Positions 37,243 through 48,097 of a DNA stretch of 64,000 nt are shown piece by piece (positions within the stretch are counted from its first letter, which is position 1; every line of letters begins with the position of its first letter). The stretch covers positions 42,274,653 to 42,338,652 of the forward strand of contig OY997642.1 in NCBI GenBank assembly GCA_963921795.1. Direction: 5' to 3'. The notes under the pieces were generated by a model, which was given only the letters and a program-made list of their open reading frames with translations, ran no database searches and had not been told where the DNA came from. The stretch comes from Nannobrachium achirus (lineage: Eukaryota > Chordata > Actinopteri > Myctophiformes > Myctophidae). The translations under genes were made by a program, and so were the position numbers.

Positions 37243-38080
37243 ACGCGTATCATTCTCGGACACTGCTGGACCGATCGGCATGAAACTTTGCACGCACAAG
37301 GAAGGCCAAGAAAGGTCATGGAAGAATCTCCATATTTTTCAAATCAGTCTCATGGTGGTGCTATACAGGCCTATAACTCCTGAACCGTAATTTAATGAAA
37401 ACAATCATTAAATTACAAAAAAGAAAAAAAAAAAAAACACCACATCATGAACACAAACGTCCAATCATTCCCAAATTGGAATCACATGTTGAATGGCTTC
37501 TATAGAACGCACCTCCAAAACCAAACACTAAGAATTTTACTTTGTACACTTTGCTCAGTTGATATCTAAAAATATTCCAGGTTTAATTCATGTCACATGC
37601 AATACAGTTGAGTAGATGTACCTTTTTGAAAACTTTGAGACAGACTGTAGTTCTAATAAAAAAATGTAAAAGGGTTTTGTACTAAAAAGATTTGGCATTG
37701 GGAATAAACCTTGCTATTAGCTTGTGGATAAATCATCCAGACATGTGGACATGAACAGACAGAAAGAGATAAGGAGAATTAAAATGTAATCCAAAAAGAA
37801 TTACGTTGGAATAAACTATTTCAACCGTTGGGGAAAACCCAACATGCTGACTGGCTGCTGGAAGCCTACTCTGTGAAGGAAGATAATGGGGATTATGGGG
37901 CAATATTTCATGCTGCTGTATCTATCCGCCTTTGGCTTGAACAGTTGTATGGTTGGCTGTGTTTGCTACAGGAGTGAGTTTACAATCTTCACATGTTCTG
38001 TCAACGTAAGACTAAGTCACTAACAAACGAGGTTAACGGAAGAGAAATGCCACGAGAAACAATGGATACAGCAATTAAGG
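37242..38080. other. Intergenic, probable unnamed repeat at left
   Basis: 37245-37400 (CGGACACTGCTGGACCGATCGG..CCTATAACTCCTGAACCG) has the look of a dispersed fish repeat that follows (TG)n. The remainder is AT-rich with no gene. Confidence 0.4.
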
Positions 38081-38290
38081 GTGGCAGTGATGGCTCAGGA
38101 GGCCGCTTCGGAATCGGAAGGTTCCTGGTTCAATCCTGGGCTCCCCTTGTGTCCTTGACCAAGACAATGAACCCTAGCTGTTCCCGATGAGCAGGCTGTT
38201 GCCTTGCATGGCATCCTCTGCCATCGGTGTGTGAACATTTTTACACAATGGTTTTATAACTTTTTCATTGTATTATTATTAAAAAAAATC
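38081..38290 (+). repeat. tRNA-derived SINE, fullest copy
   Basis: A box TGGCTCAGGAGG at 38091-38102, B box GGTTCAATCC at 38127-38136, then the body GTGTCCTTGACCAAGACAATG..GATGAGCAGGCTG and an AT-rich 3' end. The boxes would recruit Pol III. It depends on a LINE for movement. Confidence 0.7.
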
Positions 38291-38885
38291 ATAAGCAGCA
38301 CTTTTCCCCGCCCCTTATGAGAAAATGGGATCTATATCTGTGATTTTCATCCAGTAGGCCTACTCATGACATTATGAGGGGAATGGACAGATTCTAGAAC
38401 TTGCATAAATAGATTTTAACTTACAGTATGTTATTTTTAGGTTGCTGGATTCTTAGTGTTATTTTATGGTTACAATGTTTTCTTATACTGGGTTGTCCTC
38501 TCAATAATTTATATATCCATAAAACAATACTATATTATATGACCTGATAGTGTTTGTTTTCTATAAATTCTATAACTAATGTTTCTGGTAAATCCATTTC
38601 TTCCATGGGAAGCCAGCACGTGGGTTGGGTCACAAAGACACAGTTTCCCCCCTTTTCTGTCAGTATACAAATATCATTATTATAATATCAAGACTAGTGG
38701 AGTATAACATTACCAACAGCCTGACTGCTATTACTGTGTCATCATGGTAAATGTGGTTCTGGACTGACTGGAGATTGTAGCGGGAACTAGCTTACCACAG
38801 TAGAGCTTTTCAGTACCCGAAGACACCTGTTGTATAGCGAGAACTGCCACAGAAGTGGTTTTCAGTACTTTGCCAGGTGTTTATA

Positions 38886-38938
<53 letters not shown>

Positions 38939-39763
38939 GACAGACATCTTTTTGCAATGCATTAGTATCACTTACAAGATGCAGTCACAGATCTTTACAC
39001 ATGTGTAGTTGAGATCACAATGAGTTCTAAGGTGAGTATGGTTGTTAACATTGGTTGGTTATATATTGACCATGCAAGAATGGTTGGTTACGCATATTGA
39101 ATACACCTGGCACAGTTCTGTTTCACCAAACGTCTCTCATCATGTCATGTATTCTATCGCACCATGTACACACCAATTTGGAATCGCAGGGATGTAATGT
39201 AATCCCATGTCAAGATGATCTCTAGCCTAAACCTAACCTAAACATGTACAGTATGTTACAGAGGTGTATGTTAAACAGGTCTAAAGGGGATAGTTAGCTC
39301 TGTTGACTAAGGGCTGTTTCTTCCAGCAACACTGTTGACACAGGGAAATTCAACAGGGAGGAACTTATGTCTGTCACCTTGTCGACTGAAACAAAGCAAA
39401 CATGTCGACTGAAAGGTGTTTGTAGGAGGAAGACGACAAACGTTCTCAGTCAGCAGAACACCCCCACACACCCCTGGATGTCCCTATGGTACAAGCGCTT
39501 CACATGTCTTGTTTCGCTGCAGGCAATACCACTTCTTGTTTGAAGTGTTTCAGTAAACTCTGGGGCTGTCCCATGCATATTATCTTTTCAGGAAAGTATA
39601 ATGTGTGTGTTTGGGTGTGCTGTGGGTGCGCGGGTGTTTCTGAAGCACCCGTACACTTTCTCGTCAGACTATTGCTTGGTAAATGGCTAGATTTCGGTAA
39701 ATGGTTAGATTTCATATTTTATTGGAATCCTTCCAAAGGAAACTTAAAAAATAAATTGTACCT
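38291..39763. other. Intergenic; (TGTC)n at 38886-38944
   Basis: No gene. One long TGTC/TCTG microsatellite. The 117-residue frame at 39486-39839 (+) has no domain I recognise. Confidence 0.45.
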
Positions 39764-40010
39764 AATTATCGTCGTTGTCGGGTGGAAACCTTGTACGTCC
39801 AAGACCGTTATTTATCATTTTAAAAATAAGTTAAACTAGTGAAAACAGCCGATCTACAAGCACACACCGCCTCGCACCGCGAGGCGTTGTGTGCTTGTAG
39901 ATCGGCTGTTTTCACTACTTTTGTGCGACAGTCTTCTATGATGAAGCAGGGCTTTAGTTGGTGAAAAAACATACAAAATTGAAACTTGGAGATACGAGGT
40001 TTCTGTGACG
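39764..40010. mobile_element. Palindromic MITE, family A, copy 2
   Basis: GTCGGGTGGAAACCTTGTACGTCC at the left; AACTTGGAGATACGAGGTTTC at the right. The central hairpin 39838-39916 has stem GCCGATCTACAAGCACACA. Inverted relative to copy 1 at 2810-3074. Confidence 0.65.
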
Positions 40011-40204
40011 TTATATGTGACGTTATATTCCTATAAAACTGTGGGCCACAAGGAATAATAACAGTCGCGTGTAGAGTAACATTTATCTACTTTCAACTGA
40101 AACATTCAACGTAAGCATAAGCAATACCACAATGGAATCGGTGGTGCGACATAAGTGCGATTTAAGTGCTATGCGGCCCGAACCACTTATGGTACATCGC
40201 ACCG

Positions 40205-40335
40205 TTGGTCCAACTGATATGCCCATAAATGGAGATCTCTGTATCTGTCAGTCCTTGTCCGTTTTATGCCCATAATTCTGCCCGGATGTCATCAGTATAT
40301 GCCCATAGTTTGCCCACTTTAGTGACCATTTATGG
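40205..40335 (+). repeat. Diverged CCATATATGG satellite piece
   Basis: Units such as ATGCCCATAAATGGAGATCTC and GACCATTTATGGAG resemble the arrays at 51705 and 61085 but have lost the exact core. Confidence 0.5.
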
Positions 40336-41989
40336 AGCTGACTGATTTGTTTGAGCCTGATGCTATGAGACACATTGGGAAGTTTTGTTTTATTTACTTC
40401 TTTATTTTTGAGCGGTTCTAACCGCTCCTATGTCTGGCTTTGTGTGTAGGTCCCTATGTCCGTATGAGTGTCCGTATGAGCACGAGACTAACGTTAAGTA
40501 CGCAGAGACCGACATTACCACAGTTGATGTCACGGACAGAACAACCCATACAAGGTGATATGCACATGTTTCATGTTTGATACCATGCGCACAGACGCAT
40601 TTTTTTTCCAACAACGCATCACGGTGTGATGTATTATGAGCTTGAGCTAGATGACGATTCACAACGAATAATAATATAAACAAAACGTAATCCTTACTTA
40701 TACATAATACGCAAAGAGTGTCATGTGAATACAGCCTGTTTAGAAAGGCAATCAAATCGCTTATCGTTTTACATGCTGCTTGGTGGGAAGATAACTCTGG
40801 TATTTACTGTCATAGCTGTCGGCTGACTTTGTTTGGCCTTGTAGTTTTATTGATCTATTTTCATCTATTGACACAAGCTGCTCTGGCATGGTTGGTTATC
40901 AGAGAGTAGATAGGAAGACAGGACTGTACTGTAGTAGTAGGGAACTTGACCTCAGCCTTTTCTGCCTATAGCACTTTGAACAAGCCTTCTGCTGATAATT
41001 GCTGGTATAAATTTATGAATACACACGAACACAGACACACACACACACAATTGATGATTACACACAAACGTAATCATTAACTTTATCGAGAGGGAATGTC
41101 ATGATGACCACCTTGTGAAAATAAAAACAGAGCACCTATTATTCCTCCTCATTTCATCCTGTCATAACAAATCGCCGTACACATATTGCTTTATTAGCTT
41201 TATGTTATTGGCCACCAGACGCCGCCTGGTATTTACAATGGAGATAATAAGGGCTTATGGAGTGCCCAAGAGTGATTCTGTACCTGTGTGGGTGTGATAG
41301 TAAAATGATCCACGGCTTAATAATCAGGTCTGCTGCACTGTCTGGGGCTGGGGCAGGCCTGAATTCCTTTCTTATTAGCAAAACCACTTAAACCCCAGCA
41401 TCCATATTGTGGGGGGAAACCTTTGCAGAAAATAGCAGATCTACAAGCTCACAATGTGTCGCAACATCAATGGCAATCTTTCAGCGAAGATAAAATATGT
41501 ACAGTGAAAAAAGTCACTAGTATAGAGCCCTGAGGAACCCGGGGCAACCTAATAGGGTTTAAGAAGGTGAAGAAGTTGACAGCCATGAATCCAGAAAAGA
41601 ATGATACCATGCAGCAATGTCTGTTTGAGTTTGGGATCCAAAACAAACAAGCAAGTCTGCACTCTGTAAATCCCTTTTAACTTTAAGGCATCAAAAAGAC
41701 AGTGACGTTTAGACCCGAGTGATTCTCTTGTGGGCCGCGGGAGTATCGCAAGTGGGGGGTCCAATTATTTTATGATTTTAATAATAATATAAAACATTAA
41801 TATAAAAAAAGGCATGCATTTTTTTCTATAATACAAAAAAAAAAGTTGTATTTGTGATACCCATAAATTGGAACTTAAAGTATAGTATGTTAGTTCCAAT
41901 GATGCAAACAGGAACACAATTGAGGCCGCGAACATTAGATTTATGAAAGGGCCTTGATCCAGAAGAGAAGCACTGGTTTAGACAGTGTG
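40336..41989. other. Intergenic
   Basis: No convincing gene. A small palindrome GAGCGGTTCTAACCGCTC lies at 40411-40428 and a half hairpin (AATAGCAGATCTACAAGCTC) at 41430-41449. Confidence 0.4.
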
Positions 41990-42600
41990 ACAGCACTGTA
42001 GTATGTATCTCCATACATATATGGGTCAGTGACGTGACGCCCCAAAAAATGTGTTTTTAAAAAAACTTTAAATAGCAGGCATAAAAATTATTTACTTTTG
42101 TTCTACTCACTCTCAACTTTATGGAAACACATTTTGTTTTTAGATATTTTATTGGAATCAGACTTTATTCAGCAGTTTGTTGTACTTGTGCCTAAAATCG
42201 TCATATGGTGTGACATGTCAATAATTGTTCATAAAATGAAAATGGAGTACACCTTTCTTAAGTTACTCACTTTATCAAAGTCCTTTATCATAACTAACCT
42301 GTGATCCACTATAGTTTTGTGAAAATTAATTAAATCTGTATATTTTTTTCATAATCAACACTCTGTGTGAGGCCCATGTTGTCGATCTTTCAACATATTT
42401 TAAATTTATTCTTACAAAACTTTCTCTAAAATTACACATATATTTGTGACTCTTCCTGATACTATTTTCTATGTAATCTATAAACATTTTTTTGGTTTCA
42501 TCATTAATAAAGGTATGATTTTTCACTATTTGGAATGTCACACCAAATGATTTAGTGTCACACCGTATGATCATATCTTCATGTGTCAAAGCAAACTGTG
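41990..42600. repeat. Repeat with TCATATGGTGTGACA motifs
   Basis: Contains GTCATATGGTGTGACATGTC near 42199 and, inverted, ATGTCACACCAAATGATTTAGTGTCACACCGTATGATC near 42534-42573. The same motifs recur around 52982-53337 and 53802-54110. Probably the same unclassified AT-rich element. Confidence 0.5.
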
Positions 42601-43041
42601 TTTTAACCTACCTATTAGTGAGTACTGAACTTTACATATTGATTAAACAATTACGCAGGAAAAACAGCAACAGTAAAATTGCTTTAACATTAAATAACAT
42701 GGCCTTAATATTTCTGAACAGGATATTATTGTAGGGCTTTAACATGGGATAGTTGGATGGATGATGAGGATGTGCACAGGAATGCTACGCACACCTAAGT
42801 CTTCTGCCGGCCCACGGCAGAAGGATCTTAAAGAGACAATAAGGTACATAGCCACACTGGGAGCCAAGGCAACATTTTATTAACACCAATTAGTGGAAAC
42901 AGAACTCAGCATTCAGATGAATTGCTTTTTTCCAAAGTCTCCTGAACTTGAACACAGCATTTTGTGTTGAACAAATGTATTTAAGAATCATGACATTACA
43001 CCACATCTCCACTAGCTAAAGAGTGCTGGGTTGCGCAACTC
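42601..43041. other. Intergenic
   Basis: No gene recognised; a short CTTCTGCCG/CGGCAGAAG palindrome sits at about 42801-42825. Confidence 0.4.
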
Positions 43042-43108
43042 CGAAAATAGCTGATCTACAAGCTCTCGCAGCACGACGCGTTGAGAGCTTGTAGATCAGC
43101 TATTTTCG
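43042..43108. repeat. Hairpin with AGCTGATCTACAAGCTCTC stem
   Basis: CGAAAATAGCTGATCTACAA pairs exactly with TTGTAGATCAGCTATTTTCG; the inner part CTCTCG.. is imperfect. Confidence 0.75.
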
Positions 43109-43157
43109 CTATTTTTGTCTCGGGTCCTACCTTAACACTGTCCAGTCCAGTGAGTGA

Positions 43158-43225
43158 AAGTACAAAAGTATTAGATTAGATTAGACTAAATGTCTAATCA
43201 AATCTAATCTAATACTTTTGTACTT
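43158..43225. repeat. Hairpin, about 29-bp arms
   Basis: AAGTACAAAAGTATTAGATT.. pairs with ..AATCTAATACTTTTGTACTT around a 5-base centre TAAAT, with one short offset. Confidence 0.75.
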
Positions 43226-43366
43226 AGACTGTATTGTACATCAGCCAGTCGTATTTGGTGAGGGTAGCAAACCGGCTGCCTTGTTGCGGTTCTGCTATGC
43301 CACAGACAACTTCCTCCTCTTCATAGAAAATGCAGTCTGTCCCCTTTGGTCAGACAAAACCATTTT

Positions 43367-44368
43367 TCATGTATAAGGAATGCTGCTCATGAGGAAGCAG
43401 TTTGTGCGATTCCGGTACTGGGTTGCTGGCCCATCACTGAGGACATGCAGGGTGTCAATTGCATTGTCTTCTCTTCCTCGGAAATCATCAATAACTGGCT
43501 TGATGTGTGCCCACACAGCACGCTCATCATGACGCAAGGACTGTGAAATGGTGGCATAGCACTGGGAGCCACTGACTGAGTAGGCAACTCCAGTATGCAC
43601 TGTTGCCTGCTGCCTATTGCCACCAAAATGAAACGCCTGAATCTCTGTGTTTAGTTTACATGCATAGTTCTCAGAAAAGTCTATATGCAAGACCATTTCA
43701 TTGGGTTGGATGCTCTCCTTGATGTGCCTGAACTGCTTCACCTGATGAAGCCAGTTGAGCTGATGACTTGCAATCGCACTGAGCCTCTGGTTGAACACAT
43801 CAGTGAGTTCTCCAACTGTCCCAGTCTTCTTTTTCTTCACCCAGTTCTTGTATGTTTTCTCTCCCACTACAACATCCTGCTTTTCCCACTGCTCCCATGT
43901 TGCAGTGTCAGCTGGGTTGTGTTCCTGCAGGTTGGGCTCATCATAACAGCACTGTGTGCATGCACGTTGCATGCATTTTGCATTTTCAGTGTCACATGTG
44001 ATAGCTGACAGCAGTGCTGACAAGCTTTTTGATTTGATCAAGCCTCTGCTTGAAAGAGCATCAATTAGGAGAGAGATGTTTGCATGTTCCCAGCATGCAC
44101 ATGTGTTGCGGTCGCTGGACCTAGCCTCTGTGATGTAAAAAGGTTTATACCTTATGAATTGTCTGTAGGAGAGTTGGTGTTTTTTGTCACATTTTTTCAT
44201 GTAGGCCTTATGAAGGTCTATTAGTGAGGAAGTCAGCATTCGTCTTTGTCTTTTATCTTTCCTGCCAACAGTGTCCTTCTTTCCAGGAAGCAGGATGCTG
44301 TTTTCATCCAACAGCAGGAAGGATTCCACTTGAGCTTTTTTCTCAGGTATCAATTTTTTCTTGGGTGG
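43367..44368 (-). pseudogene. Transposase-like protein gene, C-terminal part (split by retrotransposon)
   Basis: About 333 residues downstream of the insertion. Notable are Cys/His clusters (ACWEHANISLL; CMQRACTQCCYDE), an Asp-centred HIDFSENYACKL motif, FHFGGNRQQATVHTG and a second Asp motif LSDGPATQYRNRTN. I remember similar unnamed proteins from fish and cnidarians, and two conserved Asp motifs followed by QYRN suggest a DDE-like nuclease, but I cannot name the family. It stops at 43367. A further minus-strand open stretch at about 43234-43341 (acidic EEEEVVCGIAEP) may be its true C terminus after a deletion. Intact frame with no internal stop argues that it was functional recently. The upstream half is at 50384-51135. 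Confidence 0.65.
44364..44368. repeat. Target-site duplication GGTGG, left
   Basis: Five bases identical to 50384-50388 on the other side, the usual size for Ty3/Gypsy integration. Confidence 0.9.
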
Positions 44369-44560
44369 TGTTATGTTAGTGCAAAGATATAACACAAGGA
44401 CGCAGGTAATCAGGGAGCGTTCTGTTTACTTCTCTCTCACATGTATAACAGCCATACATACTTCCTCCCGCCTGTCTCCTTCCTTTCCTCTCCACCACTC
44501 TACACCCCCCTAGCGCTCAGTCAGTCAGTAGTGCATATGCATACTATAATGAACACAACA
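44369..44560 (-). repeat. 3' LTR
   Basis: 192 bp, starting TGTTATGTTAGTGC and ending AATGAACACAACA on the plus strand. I found no difference from 50192-50383. Confidence 0.95.
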
Positions 44561-44572
44561 TTTCCCCCTTTC
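44561..44572 (-). promoter_or_regulatory. Polypurine tract
   Basis: Minus strand GAAAGGGGGAAA immediately before the 3' LTR; primes plus-strand DNA synthesis in LTR elements. Confidence 0.85.
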
Positions 44573-44896
44573 AATAAAGGCTTAAAGCCCAAAGCTTAAT
44601 AACAAAACATCAAAATGTACTTCCTCCTAATTAAACATTCTTCATGCTGTACTGAGGGTAAAGTGTATTGGTCTACAGCAGATAACTTGACAACTTATTT
44701 TAAATCAACAGCAGGCATGTATCAAAAAGGCAAAGAATAGTGCACTAGCTGGAAAACAGTTTTCAAATCCCATACATGTGTAATAACAGTATTGTAACCA
44801 ACAGTTTAAAAATGTATACAATATCTTTTTTTTTTTTTTTTTTTTTTAGAACCAATCCTTAGCTAGCCTGTGTAAGCAGATTCGAACCCTGTAGGC
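44573..44896 (-). other. 3' untranslated part of the retrotransposon
   Basis: No ORF. A T-run at 44826-44847 reads as poly(A) on the coding strand. Confidence 0.7.
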
Positions 44897-47800
44897 CTAA
44901 CCCAGAACATAGTCCTTGGTCCAGGCAGGGGAATTCCTATCCCTGTGGGGTCTGCATTGTTCATTAGTCTCTAGATGAGCATGGGCCCCTGGTTGGGGGC
45001 CCCTCAGGTCTGTGTCCATGTCTATCGCAGTGCCCAACACTGGCAGTGCAGACAGGTGAGATGCATTCCAGGTTCTCCCATCATCCAGCAGGTATGTGTG
45101 GGGGCCTTTCTGTCTCAGCACAGTCCTCGGTTCTGTGAACTTTTGTTCTCCTTTTTTAACTTTCCATGGCTTCCTTACTCGAACCAGGTCTCCAGGGTCA
45201 AAGTGCTGCTGTTTCGCCCCTCTCTTCACATCTGTGTACTGCTTCACTTTGGCCTGTTTGTCTTCCACCCTTTCTCTTACTGCATCTCCATCCACTGTAG
45301 CAGGAATGGCATCCAGTATCTGTAGTTTAGTTCTCATTTGCCTTCCGTGCAGTAGATGTGATGGGCTGACTCCAGTGGTTGCATGAGGGGTTGCTCTGTA
45401 ATCCATAAGGAAGGATCGTATGAACGATTTCCAGGGTATGCCCTGTATTGAAGCAGTCTGCAGACAGTCTTTCAGAACTTTGTTGAAGCGTTCAACTTCT
45501 CCATTAGCCCTTGGATAGTACACAGACACTCTGCGGTGCGCAATTCCCCTTTGTTTGAGAAACTCCTTGAACTCAGCAGAGGTAAACTGTGTCCCATTGT
45601 CACACACCAGCTCTCGCACGTTTCCTTCGCGTGAAAAGATTGCTGTCAGGAACTGAATAATCGTTGCAGTATCAACTTGTGTGACAAAAGCGACTTCTGG
45701 CCATTTGCTGTAGTAGTCCACCAGTGTGATCGCGAACCTGCAGTCTCTGGGTGCATTTTCAAAGGGCCCAACAATGTCAATGCCAACCTTCTCCCAGGCA
45801 GCTGTAGGTAATGGAACAGGCTGTAGCGGGGCATTGTGGGTCACAGCCGACTTGTCATTTTGTCTACATGTAGTGCATTCTTTGATGAGAGCTCCCACCT
45901 GTCCGTCGATTTTAGGCCACCAGTACAGGTCTCTCAGACGTTGTTTTGTGCGGACAATTCCCTGATGGGTCTCGTGTGCGATGTCAATCAGTCGTTTCTG
46001 TAAAGACTCTGGTACAACAAGGCGGTGAGTCCCTCTAACAATACAATCATCCACTATTGACAGTTCATTACGTATCATGTAGTATGGCCGTAAGTCAGGG
46101 TCAACAGCATTCTTTCTCCCTGGCCATGGTTTGGGAATTTGTGCACAGAGTTTGGTAAGCACAGGGCAAGAGCGGCATGCAGATTTGAAATCTTCCATAG
46201 AAATTGCATCAGTGTCTGTCATTATTGCTGCAACTGACTCTACTGTCTCTGTAAAGTCCATGCTAGTTCCAGGGAGCGGTAACCTGGATAAGCAGTCAGC
46301 AACATCATTCTGTGACCCAGGCCTGTATTGAACGTCATAATCAAACTCCAAGAGACGAGCGGACCACCGGGCTATGCGAAGACCAGCCCGGTTATTCCCT
46401 TTTGTGGTCAGGAGAGTAGTCAGTGCTTGGTGGTCCGTGCGTAGCAGGAACTTCCTTCCCCAGAGCCACACACGCCACTTTTCAGCAGCCCACACACACG
46501 CCAGAGCCTCCTTCTCCACAATTGAGTATTTCTTTTCAGCATCATTCAGGCTGCGAGAGGCAAAAGCAACTGTTTCTTCTTCTCCAGCATTGTTTATTTG
46601 AGTCAGGACAGCACCGAGCCCATAATCAGAAGCGTCGGTTGAGACCACGGTGTGTTTATTAGGGTCAAACAGTGTCAGTGCAGGTCCGTTAGCAATCATG
46701 CCTTTAACACGTTCAAAACTCTCTTGCGCCTCATCAGTCCAGGTGAATTCAGTGTTCTTTCGCAGTAGGGCCCTCATTGGTTCCACCACGCTTGCGTAGT
46801 TGGGCATAAACTTGCTATACCACGCACTTAACCCCAGGAACGAACGCAGGGAAGGTGCATCGGTAGGTGCAGGGGCATTTAGTATTGCCGTGACATGGGA
46901 ATCATTAGGCTCCAAGCCGTCAGGGGTCAGCCTGAACCCCAGATAGTCCAGTGTAGTCTGCCGGAAAAGGCATTTTTCTGTATTTAGTTTCAAACCTGCC
47001 TCCTGAATGCGGTGTAGGACAGCCTGCAGGTTAGTGTCATGGGCAGCCTGTGAGGACCCATAGATGATGACGTCGTCCAAATAGCATTGTACGCCTTGTA
47101 ATCCACTGAGAATTTTCTGCATCATTTTCTGAAATGCAGCAGGTGCAGAACTTAGTCCATAAGGCACTCTGCAGTACTGGTATAGACCCTCATGTGTAAT
47201 GAAAGCAGTAAGCCCTCTGCTCTCCTTGTGCAGTTCCAGCTGATGGTAAGCACTTTTCAGGTCCAGAGTGGAATACAGTACAGAACCACGCAGCTCTGAC
47301 AGTAAGTCTTCAATCAGTGGTAAGGGATGGCTGTCAGGCACTACTGCCTTATTCGGTTCCCTCATATCCACGCACATGCGGATTTTCCCATTTTTTCGAC
47401 TGGTGACAACAATTGGGGACACCCACTCAGATGAATCAAGTTTCTCAATGATGCCCTGCTCTTCCAGATCATTCAGTTCTGTGGTGACAGCCCCACGTAC
47501 TGAAATCGGCAGCCGCCGAAGCTTTTGCTGCACGGGTTTCACCTCTGGGCGGGTTTGCACTTTATGCACAAAGTTCTTAGCGTGTCCAAGTCCATCTTCT
47601 ACCTTGTGTGGCTTGGGTGGGGGTAGAGGTTCTGGGTGGGAGATCACTGCACAGTCCATTATAGGTTTAGGTGACGGTCCCACCAACCGGCCTCCTTTTA
47701 TCTCAATATCAAGGGCTTCACACAAATCCAGCCCAATCAGAGGTGTGCCGGACTCAACAACATTGAAAAAACCAGTAGCACTCCTATTTTGATAAGTGAC

Positions 47801-48097
47801 TGTAGCTTCAAGGCGCCCAAGTACTGCCAACCTATGCTTTGAGTATGTCTGTAACTGTACTGTAGGTGGGCTGAGTTTGCTCTTCTTGAAATGTTCCATG
47901 TATATCTGCATTGGAATTATCGAGGCACCAGATCCAGTGTCAACTAACATGTCACTGTTAAAAATCTGAGATTTTGGTGTGGCCAGAGTGAAATTTCCAG
48001 TTAATTTCCCTTTAATAGCCTTTCTGCTGTTAACACACAGTACATGCACTTCAGGCAGTTCCACTTCATTCACTGATGCAGTGGTAGATGTAAGCAA
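44897..48097 (-). CDS. pol: Gypsy pol polyprotein: protease, RT, RNase H, integrase
   Basis: 1066 residues from an ATG-less frame start (the first codon here is TTG), consistent with expression as part of a gag-pol product. Protease: DTGSG at 53-57. Reverse transcriptase: VSPIVVTSRKNGKIRMCVD at about 226-244 and YLDD at 339-342. RNase H: TDASDYG at 487-493, with Glu530 and Asp555 as further acidic residues. Integrase: zinc-binding His708, His711, Cys741, Cys744; catalytic Asp774, Asp833 and Glu869, with the exact D-35-E spacing. The C-terminal GDLVRVRKPW region is a GPY/F-like module. No internal stop, and all catalytic residues I looked for are present. It would make and integrate the DNA copy. 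The normal link to gag is lost because of the upstream insertion. Confidence 0.95.
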   Translation of the reverse strand: MLTSTTASVNEVELPEVHVLCVNSRKAIKGKLTGNFTLATPKSQIFNSDMLVDTGSGASIIPMQIYMEHFKKSKLSPPTVQLQTYSKHRLAVLGRLEATVTYQNRSATGFFNVVESGTPLIGLDLCEALDIEIKGGRLVGPSPKPIMDCAVISHPEPLPPPKPHKVEDGLGHAKNFVHKVQTRPEVKPVQQKLRRLPISVRGAVTTELNDLEEQGIIEKLDSSEWVSPIVVTSRKNGKIRMCVDMREPNKAVVPDSHPLPLIEDLLSELRGSVLYSTLDLKSAYHQLELHKESRGLTAFITHEGLYQYCRVPYGLSSAPAAFQKMMQKILSGLQGVQCYLDDVIIYGSSQAAHDTNLQAVLHRIQEAGLKLNTEKCLFRQTTLDYLGFRLTPDGLEPNDSHVTAILNAPAPTDAPSLRSFLGLSAWYSKFMPNYASVVEPMRALLRKNTEFTWTDEAQESFERVKGMIANGPALTLFDPNKHTVVSTDASDYGLGAVLTQINNAGEEETVAFASRSLNDAEKKYSIVEKEALACVWAAEKWRVWLWGRKFLLRTDHQALTTLLTTKGNNRAGLRIARWSARLLEFDYDVQYRPGSQNDVADCLSRLPLPGTSMDFTETVESVAAIMTDTDAISMEDFKSACRSCPVLTKLCAQIPKPWPGRKNAVDPDLRPYYMIRNELSIVDDCIVRGTHRLVVPESLQKRLIDIAHETHQGIVRTKQRLRDLYWWPKIDGQVGALIKECTTCRQNDKSAVTHNAPLQPVPLPTAAWEKVGIDIVGPFENAPRDCRFAITLVDYYSKWPEVAFVTQVDTATIIQFLTAIFSREGNVRELVCDNGTQFTSAEFKEFLKQRGIAHRRVSVYYPRANGEVERFNKVLKDCLQTASIQGIPWKSFIRSFLMDYRATPHATTGVSPSHLLHGRQMRTKLQILDAIPATVDGDAVRERVEDKQAKVKQYTDVKRGAKQQHFDPGDLVRVRKPWKVKKGEQKFTEPRTVLRQKGPHTYLLDDGRTWNASHLSALPVLGTAIDMDTDLRGPQPGAHAHLETNEQCRPHRDRNSPAWTKDYVLG

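Noticed and set aside
47268..47792. 174-residue plus-strand ORF
   Set aside because: Antisense shadow of the RT/protease region of pol.
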